DNA of 52,808 nt from Spartobacteria bacterium AMD-G4. Its GTDB lineage: Bacteria; Verrucomicrobiota; Verrucomicrobiia; Chthoniobacterales; Terrimicrobiaceae. The position numbers were made by a program, and so were the translations under genes. Below the pieces are notes generated by a model. The model was not told where the DNA came from and searched no databases. It worked only from the letters and a program-made list of their open reading frames with translations. Positions 1 through 8,101 of this stretch are shown here, one piece after another. Position 1 is the first letter of the stretch, and every line of letters begins with the position of its first letter. The stretch is taken from assembly GCA_002290555.1 (NCBI GenBank), contig NEUK01000064.1:1-52808 (forward strand), given 5' to 3'.

Positions 1-660
1 TCGTTCGATGCGGCGAATGAACTCGGTCATGTCCACCGACTCGACCCGCATACCGAGCCATTTTTCGAAGAGTGAGGGATCGACAATCGAGCCGGCGATG
101 CCCATCGAGGTGCCGCCCATGGCCAGGTAGGAACGACCGCGCATGGTGGCGACGGCAAGTCCGGCCCGGGCGAAGCGCAGAAGCTTCTCAGCCACATCGG
201 CTGGGATTTTTTGATCTCCAGCCTCTTGGACATCGCGACCGTATATTCCGAAAGCTGGCAGGCCCTTCTGTGTGTGGGCTGCGAGAACGGCGGCCAAATA
301 AACCGCGCCGGGGCGCTCGGTGCCGTTGAAGCCCCACACGGCCTTGGGCGTGTGCGGTTCCATATCCATCGTTTCGGAGCCATAGCACCAGCAGGGTGTC
401 ACAGTGAGAGAGACTCCGACATTTTCTCGGCGGAACTTATCGGCGCAGGCAGCGGCTTCGGCGATGCCGCCAATGCAGGTATCGGCGATCACGCATTCGA
501 CCTCCTCGCCGGTGGGATGGCGAAGATTTGAGGAAATGAGGCGCGCGGTATTTTCCGCCATCGCCATGGTTTGTTTTTCGAGCGATTCACGCACGCCGCC
601 GAGGCGGCCGTCGATGGTGGGGCGAATTCCGATTTTGGGGAGGTTGTTCAGGGATTTCAT
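1..660 (-). CDS. fucI: L-fucose isomerase (partial, C-terminus beyond window edge)
   Basis: Converts L-fucose to L-fuculose, the first step of fucose catabolism (also acts on D-arabinose in the family); cytoplasmic and Mn-dependent. Reading the minus strand from the ATG at 660 gives 220 uninterrupted residues starting [20 protein letters not shown], with the family signatures [21 protein letters not shown] and [16 protein letters not shown]. These match the N-terminal and middle domains of the roughly 595-residue FucI family, so about 375 residues lie beyond base 1. The Mn-binding catalytic domain is therefore not visible. It follows the class II aldolase by 25 bp on the same strand, so the two are probably one operon controlled from the divergent region at 1445-1556. 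Identity is high confidence from motifs; substrate choice between fucose and D-arabinose is inferred. Confidence 0.92.
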   Translation of the reverse strand, partial: MKSLNNLPKIGIRPTIDGRLGGVRESLEKQTMAMAENTARLISSNLRHPTGEEVECVIADTCIGGIAEAAACADKFRRENVGVSLTVTPCWCYGSETMDMEPHTPKAVWGFNGTERPGAVYLAAVLAAHTQKGLPAFGIYGRDVQEAGDQKIPADVAEKLLRFARAGLAVATMRGRSYLAMGGTSMGIAGSIVDPSLFEKWLGMRVESVDMTEFIRRIER

Positions 661-685
661 AGTTTTGGTATGTATGGGATCAGGA

Positions 686-1444
686 TTATTGGGCCTGCGC
701 GATTTGGGCGCGGCGGTAATGCTCGTCTGGGCGGCTTTCGATGCGGTCGCTCACGGACTCGGGAAGGAAGCGTGGTCCGCCCATGGAAAGTGTGTTCACA
801 AGAATGCGGGCCCATTTGTCGAGCATGAGCAGGATATTGAGCACCTCTTTGTCGGAAGCTCCAAGGGCGACAGGGCCGTGGTTTTCGAGAAGGATCACCT
901 TTGGCGCCGCGCCGTGGGTATCCATGAAGGCGCGCAGTGAGCGGCGGGCCTCACGGGCGAGTTCGAGGCCCGGGTCGATGTAGGGAACCACTGCAAGATG
1001 GCGTCCGCAGACGACAATGGCATCGGGGAAGATGTGCTTGAGAAAAGGATTGGCTCCATGCGGTGTGGCGAGGATCGATAGCACCGACTCGGCATGGCAG
1101 TGGCCGACCCATTTGGCCCCGCCTTCCGAGAGGCAGATGGCGTGCAGAAAGGTTTCCACGGACGGCAGCTTGGAGGAGGGATCAACGCGTGAGGATTCAA
1201 GAACGGTTCGGACTCCTGAATCGCCGAGGGTGGAATCGTCGAGGGCGGCCATGGCAACATCCATGCGGACGCGCGTGAGATCGCCGGCTTCCATGGTTGA
1301 GAGACTCGATCCTGAAGCCTTCACCAGGAATGTGCCATCGTCCAAGGTGGCGCTTGTGTTTCCCTCCCCGAGTATGGCGAGACGGCGTTCCTCGCGGCCG
1401 ATTTCACGGGAGAGGCGAATGAGGTTTTCTTGGATTTGAAGCAT
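686..1444 (-). CDS. Class II aldolase/adducin family protein, probable L-fuculose-1-phosphate aldolase type
   Basis: 252 residues. Class II aldolases cleave phosphorylated ketoses with a zinc ion; FucA yields DHAP and L-lactaldehyde. Visible motifs are the phosphate-binding GEGNTSATL and KASGSSL segments (around residues 26-46), the HCHAES zinc-ligand pair (around residue 117) and a third histidine in [10 protein letters not shown] (around residue 200). The protein is longer than E. coli FucA (about 215 residues) and resembles the longer DUF-type members, so the exact substrate is uncertain. It lies immediately upstream of fucI in transcription order, which supports a role in fucose or a related deoxysugar. 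No fuculokinase is visible; it may lie past the window edge. It diverges from an AraC regulator across 112 bp. Confidence 0.8.
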   Translation of the reverse strand: MLQIQENLIRLSREIGREERRLAILGEGNTSATLDDGTFLVKASGSSLSTMEAGDLTRVRMDVAMAALDDSTLGDSGVRTVLESSRVDPSSKLPSVETFLHAICLSEGGAKWVGHCHAESVLSILATPHGANPFLKHIFPDAIVVCGRHLAVVPYIDPGLELAREARRSLRAFMDTHGAAPKVILLENHGPVALGASDKEVLNILLMLDKWARILVNTLSMGGPRFLPESVSDRIESRPDEHYRRAQIAQAQ

Positions 1445-1556
1445 GTGCGTGTGGGTTGGGTTGGTCCTGATGGCTCGGAGTGCTGGGAATACCTATACCC
1501 TGCGGCTGGGGAAAGGGAATGGACGCAAATGACCAAGTAATGGTTAAAATTGATCT
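1445..1556. promoter_or_regulatory. Divergent control region between aldolase/fucI and araC-type regulator
   Basis: A 112-bp intergenic region separates two outward-facing transcription units. On the plus strand a TAAAAT-like -10 element lies just before the GTG start at 1557. On the minus strand a TATAGG-like element lies about 50 bp upstream of the aldolase ATG, without a good -35, as expected for an activator-dependent promoter. The location next to an AraC gene makes it the likely operator site. No clean direct or inverted repeat was identified by eye. Confidence 0.35.
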
Positions 1557-2426
1557 GTGAATTTTGAAAAACCACCCGAGGGCTTTCTGGCGTCCCGCAT
1601 TCAAAAGGGGCGCTATGTTTTTCCTCCTCGAAAAAGTCGCAGCCCGGAAGTCACTCTCATCGGCGCGGGATGGGAAGAGTGCCTCCCAGACTTCCGGATC
1701 GACCGCACTTCGTTCCGTTACTGGGCGCTTGAGATGATCGACTCGGGCGAATGGCTCGTCCGAACGCAAACTGGAATCTCCCACAGGCTCAAATCTGGAG
1801 GGGTTTTTCTCTATGGCCCTGATTCACAGTGCGCCGTGCAAGCGATCGGCAATGGTCCGCACCGGAAATACTTTCTGGATATCCACGGCAAGGGATGTGC
1901 CGACCTTCTGCGGGATGCGGGATTGAATGAGGGAATCGTCTTCTCCATTGCGGGCCAAGTCAGTATTTCCGCCCTTTTTGAGCAGTTGATCGCCTGTTCA
2001 AATTTGACCGGGCGCTGCACCGAACCGCTCATGGTTCTCCTGGCACGCTGCATTTACTTGCGGGTCGGGGCGGAGCGCATGGCTCCGGCCCGCAGCGTGT
2101 CGCCCTCCAGCAGCGCCTTTGAGAGATGCCGATCCTATCTCGAGACCCATTACACGACTCTGGATGGGATTGCGGAGGCGGCGCGCGCTTGCCATGTGTC
2201 TCCCGAGCATTTCTCGAGGTTGTTCAATAAATTTGCGGGAACGAGCGCGGAGCGGTTTTTGAAAAAACTTCGTTTGAATCAAGCGTCAAGGTTGCTTCAG
2301 CAATCCAGCTCGTCCATCAAGGAAATCGCGCTTCAGACGGGCTTCAAAGACCCCTACCATTTCTCCAAGGTCTTTAAGGTCGCGCACGGCGTGTCACCAC
2401 TGCGCTTCCGCCTGCAATCGGTCTGA
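1557..2426 (+). CDS. AraC-family transcriptional regulator
   Basis: 289 residues from a GTG start (GTGAATTTTGAAAAA). The N-terminal ~170 residues form a poorly conserved sensor domain. The C-terminal ~100 residues are a typical AraC/XylS double helix-turn-helix, with YLETHYTTLDGIAEAARACHV for the first helix pair and SSIKEIALQTGFKDPYHFSK for the second, ending in the usual FKxxxGxSPxxFR block. It is divergent from the aldolase/fucI genes, so by context it is probably the sugar-responsive activator of that operon. Ligand and operator are not shown by the sequence. It ends 50 bp before the convergent ABC transporter gene, with a hairpin between them. Confidence 0.9.
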   Translation: MNFEKPPEGFLASRIQKGRYVFPPRKSRSPEVTLIGAGWEECLPDFRIDRTSFRYWALEMIDSGEWLVRTQTGISHRLKSGGVFLYGPDSQCAVQAIGNGPHRKYFLDIHGKGCADLLRDAGLNEGIVFSIAGQVSISALFEQLIACSNLTGRCTEPLMVLLARCIYLRVGAERMAPARSVSPSSSAFERCRSYLETHYTTLDGIAEAARACHVSPEHFSRLFNKFAGTSAERFLKKLRLNQASRLLQQSSSSIKEIALQTGFKDPYHFSKVFKVAHGVSPLRFRLQSV

Positions 2427-2460
2427 AGACGAGTCCCCACGGCCCTTTACGGGAAAATCC

Positions 2461-2476
2461 AAGGCTTCGAAGCCTT
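2461..2476. terminator. Perfect palindrome between convergent genes, probable bidirectional terminator
   Basis: AAGGCTTCGAAGCCTT is a perfect 16-base palindrome in the 50-bp gap between the convergent araC-type gene and the ABC exporter gene. It is followed by TCAATTTT on plus and GGATTTTCC on minus. The stem is six base pairs around a TCGA loop; the T-tracts are short. The position between convergent stops supports a shared terminator. Confidence 0.5.
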
Positions 2477-4198
2477 TCAATTTTCGATGAGGCTGCTCTT
2501 GCAGAGTTCGGCGTAGAGACCGCCGCGTGCGAGCAGGTCTGTGTGCAGACCGCGTTCGGTGATACATCCCCGCTCGAGAACGAGGATTTGGTCAGCGTGG
2601 CGAACGGTGGAAAGTCGGTGGGCTATGACGAAGCTGGTCCGGTTTTCCATGAGGTGGTCGAGGGCTTCTTGAATGAGACGCTCTGTGGCGGTGTCCACAC
2701 TGGCCGTGGCTTCGTCGAGGATGAGGATGGGAGGATTTTTGAGGAGGGCCCGGGCTATGGAGAGGCGTTGCTTCTCGCCGACGCTGAGTTTGACTCCACG
2801 CTCGCCAAGCGGCGTGTGGAGCCCTTCGGGAAGGCGCCCGACGAAGTCAGCGGCATTGGCGGCGCGGAGGACTTCCCAGATTTCCTCCTCGGTGGCGTTG
2901 GGTTTTCCGATGCGGAGGTTTTCCGCAGTCGTCCCGTTGAACATGAAACTTTCTTGCGTAACTACGGCAATGCTGTCGCGCAGGTGGGATTTCGGGATTT
3001 CGCGCAGGGGGATGCCATCGATGGTGATTTCCCCGCTTGTGAATTCGTAGAAGCGAACGAGGAGATTGACGATGGTCGACTTGCCGGCGCCCGTCGGGCC
3101 GACGAGGGCGATCATTTCTCCGGATTTGGCTGTGATGTCCACATTATGGAGAATCGGCATCTTGGGATCGTAGGAGAACGAGACATCGCGGTAGACGACA
3201 TTCCCCTTCACCGGAGAAGTGGTCTTCTGTGACCCCTCGTCGAGTTCGGTTTCCGAGTCCATGATTTCGAACACGCGGTCCCCGGCTGCGCGGCCGGACT
3301 GGAAGATCTGGTTCAGTTGGTGGAGGCGTCCCACAGGCTCATAGAGGTAGCGTGTGAGGACGAAGAATGCCACGAGGCCGCCGATGTCCATTTGGCCTGA
3401 GAGCACTTGCGATGTCCCGAAGCCTGCGACGAGCAGAAGCCCGCAGGAGGAGATGAATTCCATGCCCGGTTGGTAGAAGGCCCACGCTTTCATGACGGTA
3501 AGGGTGGCTGTGCGCACACCGTTGCTGGCGTCGTCGAACCGGGCGTGTTCCCGTTTCTCGCTGGTGTATGTCTTAATCTGCCGGATGCCTGCGATGTTGT
3601 CGTGGAGGAGGGAATTGAGCGCCGAGACGGCCTTGCGTTGTGTGCGGTAGCGGGACCGTGCCGTGAGTGTGTAGGCGAGCGCGCCGGCGGCAAGGAACGG
3701 GATCGGAAGGAGAACGGCGGCTGTGAGTGACGGGCTGTAGGCTACCATGACGCAGCTGACGATGAGGATTTGAAGAATGGCCACGGTGCCTTGCTCGATG
3801 CCGTCGATGAGCACCCGCTCGACGCTTGTCACATCCTCCACCAGACGCGTCATGATGTCGCCGGTGGAGCGGTTGTCGAACCAAGTGAGCGGGAGACGCT
3901 GGATGTGTGCGTAGAGCTCGCTGCGAAGGTCAAAAATGACGCGCTGCTCGAAGTGGTTGTTAAAAATAATCCGGAGCGAGTTGAGGCCGTTCTGGGCGAG
4001 GAAAGCCGCCAGGCCGATGCCGACAAGCGGGGCGAGTAGGTCGGGGCGTTTTTGGCCGATGACTTGATCCACGATCTGCTGGGTGATCGCAGGAAATACA
4101 ATCACCATCAAGGTGCCTGCCACCGCGCAAAAGAGGGTGCCAAAGGCAAGGAAGGGGTAGCGGCGGACGTAGGGTAAAACCCGTATAAAAACCTGCAT
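2477..4198 (-). CDS. ABC transporter, fused permease/ATPase (MsbA-like exporter half-transporter)
   Basis: 573 residues: a six-helix type I exporter membrane domain over the first ~310 residues, then a nucleotide-binding domain. The NBD shows Walker A GPTGAGKST (near residue 365), the LSVGEKQRLSIARALL signature, Walker B ILILDEATASVD and the H-loop IAHRLSTVRHAD. It would work as a homodimer in the inner membrane and export a lipid or other hydrophobic substrate. MsbA-type lipid A flipping is the usual role for this subclass in Gram-negatives, but the substrate cannot be read from sequence. It is the last gene of the long minus-strand run, 17 bp after opcA, with a probable terminator just downstream. 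Confidence 0.9.
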   Translation of the reverse strand: MQVFIRVLPYVRRYPFLAFGTLFCAVAGTLMVIVFPAITQQIVDQVIGQKRPDLLAPLVGIGLAAFLAQNGLNSLRIIFNNHFEQRVIFDLRSELYAHIQRLPLTWFDNRSTGDIMTRLVEDVTSVERVLIDGIEQGTVAILQILIVSCVMVAYSPSLTAAVLLPIPFLAAGALAYTLTARSRYRTQRKAVSALNSLLHDNIAGIRQIKTYTSEKREHARFDDASNGVRTATLTVMKAWAFYQPGMEFISSCGLLLVAGFGTSQVLSGQMDIGGLVAFFVLTRYLYEPVGRLHQLNQIFQSGRAAGDRVFEIMDSETELDEGSQKTTSPVKGNVVYRDVSFSYDPKMPILHNVDITAKSGEMIALVGPTGAGKSTIVNLLVRFYEFTSGEITIDGIPLREIPKSHLRDSIAVVTQESFMFNGTTAENLRIGKPNATEEEIWEVLRAANAADFVGRLPEGLHTPLGERGVKLSVGEKQRLSIARALLKNPPILILDEATASVDTATERLIQEALDHLMENRTSFVIAHRLSTVRHADQILVLERGCITERGLHTDLLARGGLYAELCKSSLIEN

Positions 4199-4215
4199 AG
4201 TGCGTAGCCTCCGCC

Positions 4216-5277
4216 TCAGCGCGGGAGGAGGGGAAGTATAACCTCGAGCGACTCTGTATAGAGGGCGTGACGTCCGGCTCTGCTGAGTTCAGCCAGCAGG
4301 GTGTCCTCCAAGCGCCCGCGGGGGGCGGGGAGGATTTGGCGAATCTCAGGAATACCGGGGGTTTGTAGGATGGATTCGAAAAAGTCCGATCCCTCGGCCA
4401 GTTTCAGCTCGAATTGGGCGTCGGTGCATTGGATCGAAATGAGTGAAAGATTGGGGCCGGGAACTTCCTCGATCTGGAAGGGAATAGATTGCCCGCTCGT
4501 GCTGACAAACATTTCGTTCTCCGCATCGAGTCGCCACTTCAGGCGACTGGCCAACCAGCCCATGAGGAGGAGTGCTGAGATGCGGCAACACGGCGCGCAG
4601 CGGAAGGAAAGGGACTCCACACGGGTCAGGTGGGGGAATGCCGAGGCATTGTCAAACTGGCTTGCGAGCGCAAAGCGCCATGCGTGGAGGCGGGTCCAGT
4701 TCAGGTCACAAAGGACAGCGGCACTTTTTCCCGAGGAGGAGATGTGCCGGATGATGGAAAACTGGTGGTGCGGGTTGCGCCAGGAACAGCTGTCGAAAAT
4801 GAGGCGATCCACCCAGGACCAGAGTTTTTCATCGAGGGGTTCGGGGAAATCCGCCTTCCACCACAAACAAAGCGGAAGGTCGGAATCCAGATGCGAAAAA
4901 ACAATGTTTGGCAGGGCGTTGGCGGCATCGCCGTCCAAGCGGAATGTGATTTGCTCCGAACAAATCTGCCTTGTGTCCTTGCCGAGAAGGTGGCAGTGGG
5001 CGCTGATCCATGCTTTTGCCTCGGAACTTGGAGCGGAGGGATTGCCAAGAATAAGGATGGCCCGACAAGGGTGGCGTCCAGCCACAGCAGCCAGCACTTC
5101 ATTATCTGCCGCCAAGCCTGCTTCGTTTTCTGTGTAGACAACAAGGTTGATCAGCGAGGCACGGGTCTTCGTGTCATCACTCGACTCCCAAAGCTTGCCG
5201 AGTTCCTTGTCGATTCTGCCGATTTCGACCGGAATGCCGTGTTCCATAGATGGGTTGGATGTCAAAGCCGCCTCCAT
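4216..5277 (-). CDS. opcA: OpcA-like glucose-6-phosphate dehydrogenase assembly protein
   Basis: 353 residues. OpcA is an allosteric or assembly partner of G6PDH known from cyanobacteria and actinobacteria. Supporting features are the VEIGRIDKELGKLW opening, the RHPCRAILI segment, a CSEQITFRL stretch, DLPLCLWWKADFP in the middle and the WTRLHAWRFALASQFD block, all typical of the family. It follows zwf with a 16-nt overlap (5262-5277), so the pair is translationally coupled, which strongly supports the assignment. The match is at family level; whether it activates this particular G6PDH is inferred from that coupling. Confidence 0.88.
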   Translation of the reverse strand: MEAALTSNPSMEHGIPVEIGRIDKELGKLWESSDDTKTRASLINLVVYTENEAGLAADNEVLAAVAGRHPCRAILILGNPSAPSSEAKAWISAHCHLLGKDTRQICSEQITFRLDGDAANALPNIVFSHLDSDLPLCLWWKADFPEPLDEKLWSWVDRLIFDSCSWRNPHHQFSIIRHISSSGKSAAVLCDLNWTRLHAWRFALASQFDNASAFPHLTRVESLSFRCAPCCRISALLLMGWLASRLKWRLDAENEMFVSTSGQSIPFQIEEVPGPNLSLISIQCTDAQFELKLAEGSDFFESILQTPGIPEIRQILPAPRGRLEDTLLAELSRAGRHALYTESLEVILPLLPR

Positions 5278-6797
5278 GTGGCTTCGTGACGCTTGATGAG
5301 TTCGTCGGCCTCACCAGGGCCCCAGGAGCCTGACGAGTAGAGTGCGAGGTCGTCTGTGCGGGTGGTCCAGGCTTCGTGAATGGCGTCTACGAATTTCCAG
5401 GCCTGCTCGACTTCATCGCGACGGGCGAAGAGGGTGGCATCCCCGCTCATGGCGTCGAGAAGTAGACGCTCGTAGGCTTCCGGCGTGGCTTTTCCAAAGC
5501 TTGTGCCGTAGTGAAAATCCATTTTCACAGGCTCGATGCGCAGGCTGGATCCTGGCATCTTGGCGCTCATGCGCAGCGAGATGCCTTCGTCGGGTTGAAT
5601 GCGGATCACGAGCACATTGTCATCGATCGACTCGCCGGTGGCGCGAAAAAGAACCGGTGGAACGCTTTTGAAATGGACGGCTATTTCCGTGCCGGCTTTC
5701 GGGAGGCGCTTACCGACGCGAATGAAAAACGGAACACCTGCCCAGCGCCAGTTATCCACATTTAATTCCATGGCGACATAGGTCTCAGTGACAGACTCGG
5801 GATTAACATTGAGTTCGTCGCGGTAGGCAGCGACGCGCTTGCCATTGATCGAGCCTGCGCCGTATTGGGCTCGGACGACATGTTTGAAAACATCGCTACC
5901 CGTGAGTGGACGGAGCGAGCGCAGGACCTTCACTTTCTCGTCGCGGATCGAGTCGGCGTCGAGGCCCGCCGGGGGCTCCATGGCGGTGAGACAGAGGAGT
6001 TGGAGCAGGTGGTTTTGCACCATGTCGCGGAGGGCGCCGGACTTTTCATAGTATCCCGCGCGGCCCTCGACTCCGAGAGGCTCGCTGGCCGTGATCTGCA
6101 CATGGTCGATGTATCGGGAGTTCCACATCGCCTCAAAGAGGGCATTCGCAAAACGCAGCACGATGATGTTCTGCGCGGTCTCCTTGCCAAGGTAGTGGTC
6201 GATGCGAAAGGTTTCTGACTCATCAAACGCATTTTCCACAAGGTCGTTGAGTCGTTTCGCGCTTGGCAGGTCGGTGCCGAAGGGTTTTTCAACGATAATA
6301 CGGCTCCAGGCTCCCGGGTGGGCTTTGTTGAGTCCGCTTTTGCGCAGGTTTTCAAGGATGACCTCGAACTGGTCGGGGCCTGCGGCGAGGTAAAAAAGGC
6401 GGTTGCCACCGGTTCCTCGGGCGGCATCCATGTCGTCCAAGCGGCGGGCCAGGGCCTCGTAGCCTTCGAGATTATCAAACTCGCTGCGGTGGTAGCAGAT
6501 GGTGGAGGCGAAATTTTTCCACAGGTCATCATTGATCGCTTGGCGGGAGAATTTTCGTGCGGCCTCTTCGAGTTCGGTCCGGAAAACCTCGTCCGATTTG
6601 TCCCTGCGCGCGAACCCCACGACGCTGATGGCCGGGGGGAGGGCACCGTCGGCGGCGAGATTGTAGAGTGCGGGAACGAGTTTGCGGTGAGTGAGGTCGC
6701 CCGTGGCACCAAAGATCACGAGCGTGCAGGGGTCTGGAATGGATCGTTGGGCGAGGCCTTCCCGGAGTGGATTAGAGCGCAAAGTATCAAGTGGCAT
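5262..6797 (-). CDS. zwf: Glucose-6-phosphate 1-dehydrogenase
   Basis: Oxidises glucose-6-phosphate to 6-phosphogluconolactone with NADP, the entry to the oxidative pentose phosphate and Entner-Doudoroff routes. Visible are the nucleotide-binding IFGATGDLTHRKLVPALY, the catalytic RIDHYLGKE and the C-terminal KMDFHYGTSF region. I chose the ATG at 6797 (511 residues, MPLDTLRSNPLREGLAQ) because an AAAGG sits upstream and the NPLREGL opening matches cyanobacterial-type Zwf. An in-frame GTG at 6854 would add 19 residues. opcA overlaps its 3' end. It follows gspF by 64 bp, so it may be read from the secretion operon or from its own promoter in that gap. Confidence 0.96.
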   Translation of the reverse strand: MPLDTLRSNPLREGLAQRSIPDPCTLVIFGATGDLTHRKLVPALYNLAADGALPPAISVVGFARRDKSDEVFRTELEEAARKFSRQAINDDLWKNFASTICYHRSEFDNLEGYEALARRLDDMDAARGTGGNRLFYLAAGPDQFEVILENLRKSGLNKAHPGAWSRIIVEKPFGTDLPSAKRLNDLVENAFDESETFRIDHYLGKETAQNIIVLRFANALFEAMWNSRYIDHVQITASEPLGVEGRAGYYEKSGALRDMVQNHLLQLLCLTAMEPPAGLDADSIRDEKVKVLRSLRPLTGSDVFKHVVRAQYGAGSINGKRVAAYRDELNVNPESVTETYVAMELNVDNWRWAGVPFFIRVGKRLPKAGTEIAVHFKSVPPVLFRATGESIDDNVLVIRIQPDEGISLRMSAKMPGSSLRIEPVKMDFHYGTSFGKATPEAYERLLLDAMSGDATLFARRDEVEQAWKFVDAIHEAWTTRTDDLALYSSGSWGPGEADELIKRHEATWRRL

Positions 6798-6861
6798 TTC
6801 GCCTGCCTTTCTATTCGCCGCGAGTGGGGAGTTCAATCGGTAAAAACCCTCCACTCCTTCT

Positions 6862-8094
6862 CTATCGTGATTTCAGGGAACTCACGCTGGTGAGAATGCC
6901 TGCAATCATGGAGTAGGCCACCACGCCGACGAAAAGCGCCACCAAGAGGATAATGGCCGGTTGGACCAGCGTGGTGAGGTGCGAGATGCGGGTGGTGAGA
7001 TCGCGGTCGAAGCGCTTGGCTGCCCGCTCGAGCGCGGTGGCGATGTCGCCGGTTTGCTCGCCCACGGTCAGGATGTCCATAAGAACAGGCGGAAAAAAAC
7101 CAACCCGCCGGAGCGCCGCAGCGAGGCTGGTTCCCTCGCCGACCATGCCCGCCGTTTTCGTGAGTAGATCTTTGAGGAAAACATTCATCGTTGCAGCGGT
7201 CATGAGATTGAGCCCTTGGAGCAGTGCCACGCCGTTTGAGACAAGTGTCGAGAGGGTCTGTAGCATCTCGGCGTAGAATTTGGCGCGCAGAACCGGACCG
7301 ACGACCGGAAGATCGAGCATGGTGCGGTGCCACCAGTCGCGCCCAGCAGGCGTGCGCACCGCGGCCCGAGCGGACAGGACGAGGATGCCGATGAATGCAA
7401 AAATCGCCCACCACCACTGGCCGCAGAATTCACTCACGGAAATGAGAAGACGCGTGATGATAGGAAGTTTCTGGCCTGTTTTCCCCAGCAGGACGGACAA
7501 CTGAGGCACGAGAAATGTCAGGAAAACAAACATGAGCACAATCGATGATGCGAAAACGATTGCGGGGTAGAGGAGGGAGGAGACGACGCGCCGGCGGAGA
7601 TCGCTGATCAGTGTGAGGTAGGCGCACTGTCTCTTGAGAATCTGGGGAAGCGCGCCGGAGACTTCGCCGGCGGCCACCAGGTTGCAGTAGAGGGGGTCGA
7701 ATGTTTTGCCGCACTCCTGAAGAGCGGCGGAGAAGCTGAATCCATCGCGCACGCGCTGGCGCAGGCGCGCGGCGATCGGTTGAACGCCGGATTTCTCCTG
7801 GCGTTGCTCGATGACCTTGAGGGCGCCTTCGAGCTTGAGTCCCGCCTCGAGGAGTTCGGCGAGTTCCTCGGTGAAATAAAGCAGTTGGGTGGTGTTCAGT
7901 CGGGGTAATGCCTCACTGCCTGAAGCGGGGGATTCCTTCTTGGCGGTGGATGCGCCTTCCCCTTCTGAGACGCTCATGGGTTGCAGGCCCTGGTTTCGGA
8001 GCAGGCGGTAGGCGTCGCTCCGGGAGTTGGCGGCGATCGTTCCCGTGGTAAGTGTCCCGGATGCGTTGCTCGCTTTGTAGGAGAAGTCGGCCAT
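6862..8094 (-). CDS. gspF: Type II secretion system inner-membrane platform protein GspF
   Basis: 410 residues, the usual GspF/PilC length. The N-terminus starts MADFSYKASNASGTLTTGTI, the typical cytoplasmic lead. Two repeated GspF domains follow (around residues 70-195 and 270-395), each with hydrophobic spans: VVSSLLYPAIVFASSIVLMF, WWWAIFAFIGILVLSA and the C-terminal AIILLVALFVGVVAYSMI. It forms the membrane platform that couples the GspE ATPase to pseudopilus assembly. It lies 7 bp after gspE and is the last gene of the secretion operon. Confidence 0.95.
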   Translation of the reverse strand: MADFSYKASNASGTLTTGTIAANSRSDAYRLLRNQGLQPMSVSEGEGASTAKKESPASGSEALPRLNTTQLLYFTEELAELLEAGLKLEGALKVIEQRQEKSGVQPIAARLRQRVRDGFSFSAALQECGKTFDPLYCNLVAAGEVSGALPQILKRQCAYLTLISDLRRRVVSSLLYPAIVFASSIVLMFVFLTFLVPQLSVLLGKTGQKLPIITRLLISVSEFCGQWWWAIFAFIGILVLSARAAVRTPAGRDWWHRTMLDLPVVGPVLRAKFYAEMLQTLSTLVSNGVALLQGLNLMTAATMNVFLKDLLTKTAGMVGEGTSLAAALRRVGFFPPVLMDILTVGEQTGDIATALERAAKRFDRDLTTRISHLTTLVQPAIILLVALFVGVVAYSMIAGILTSVSSLKSR

Positions 8095-8101
8095 CGTCGG
8101 A

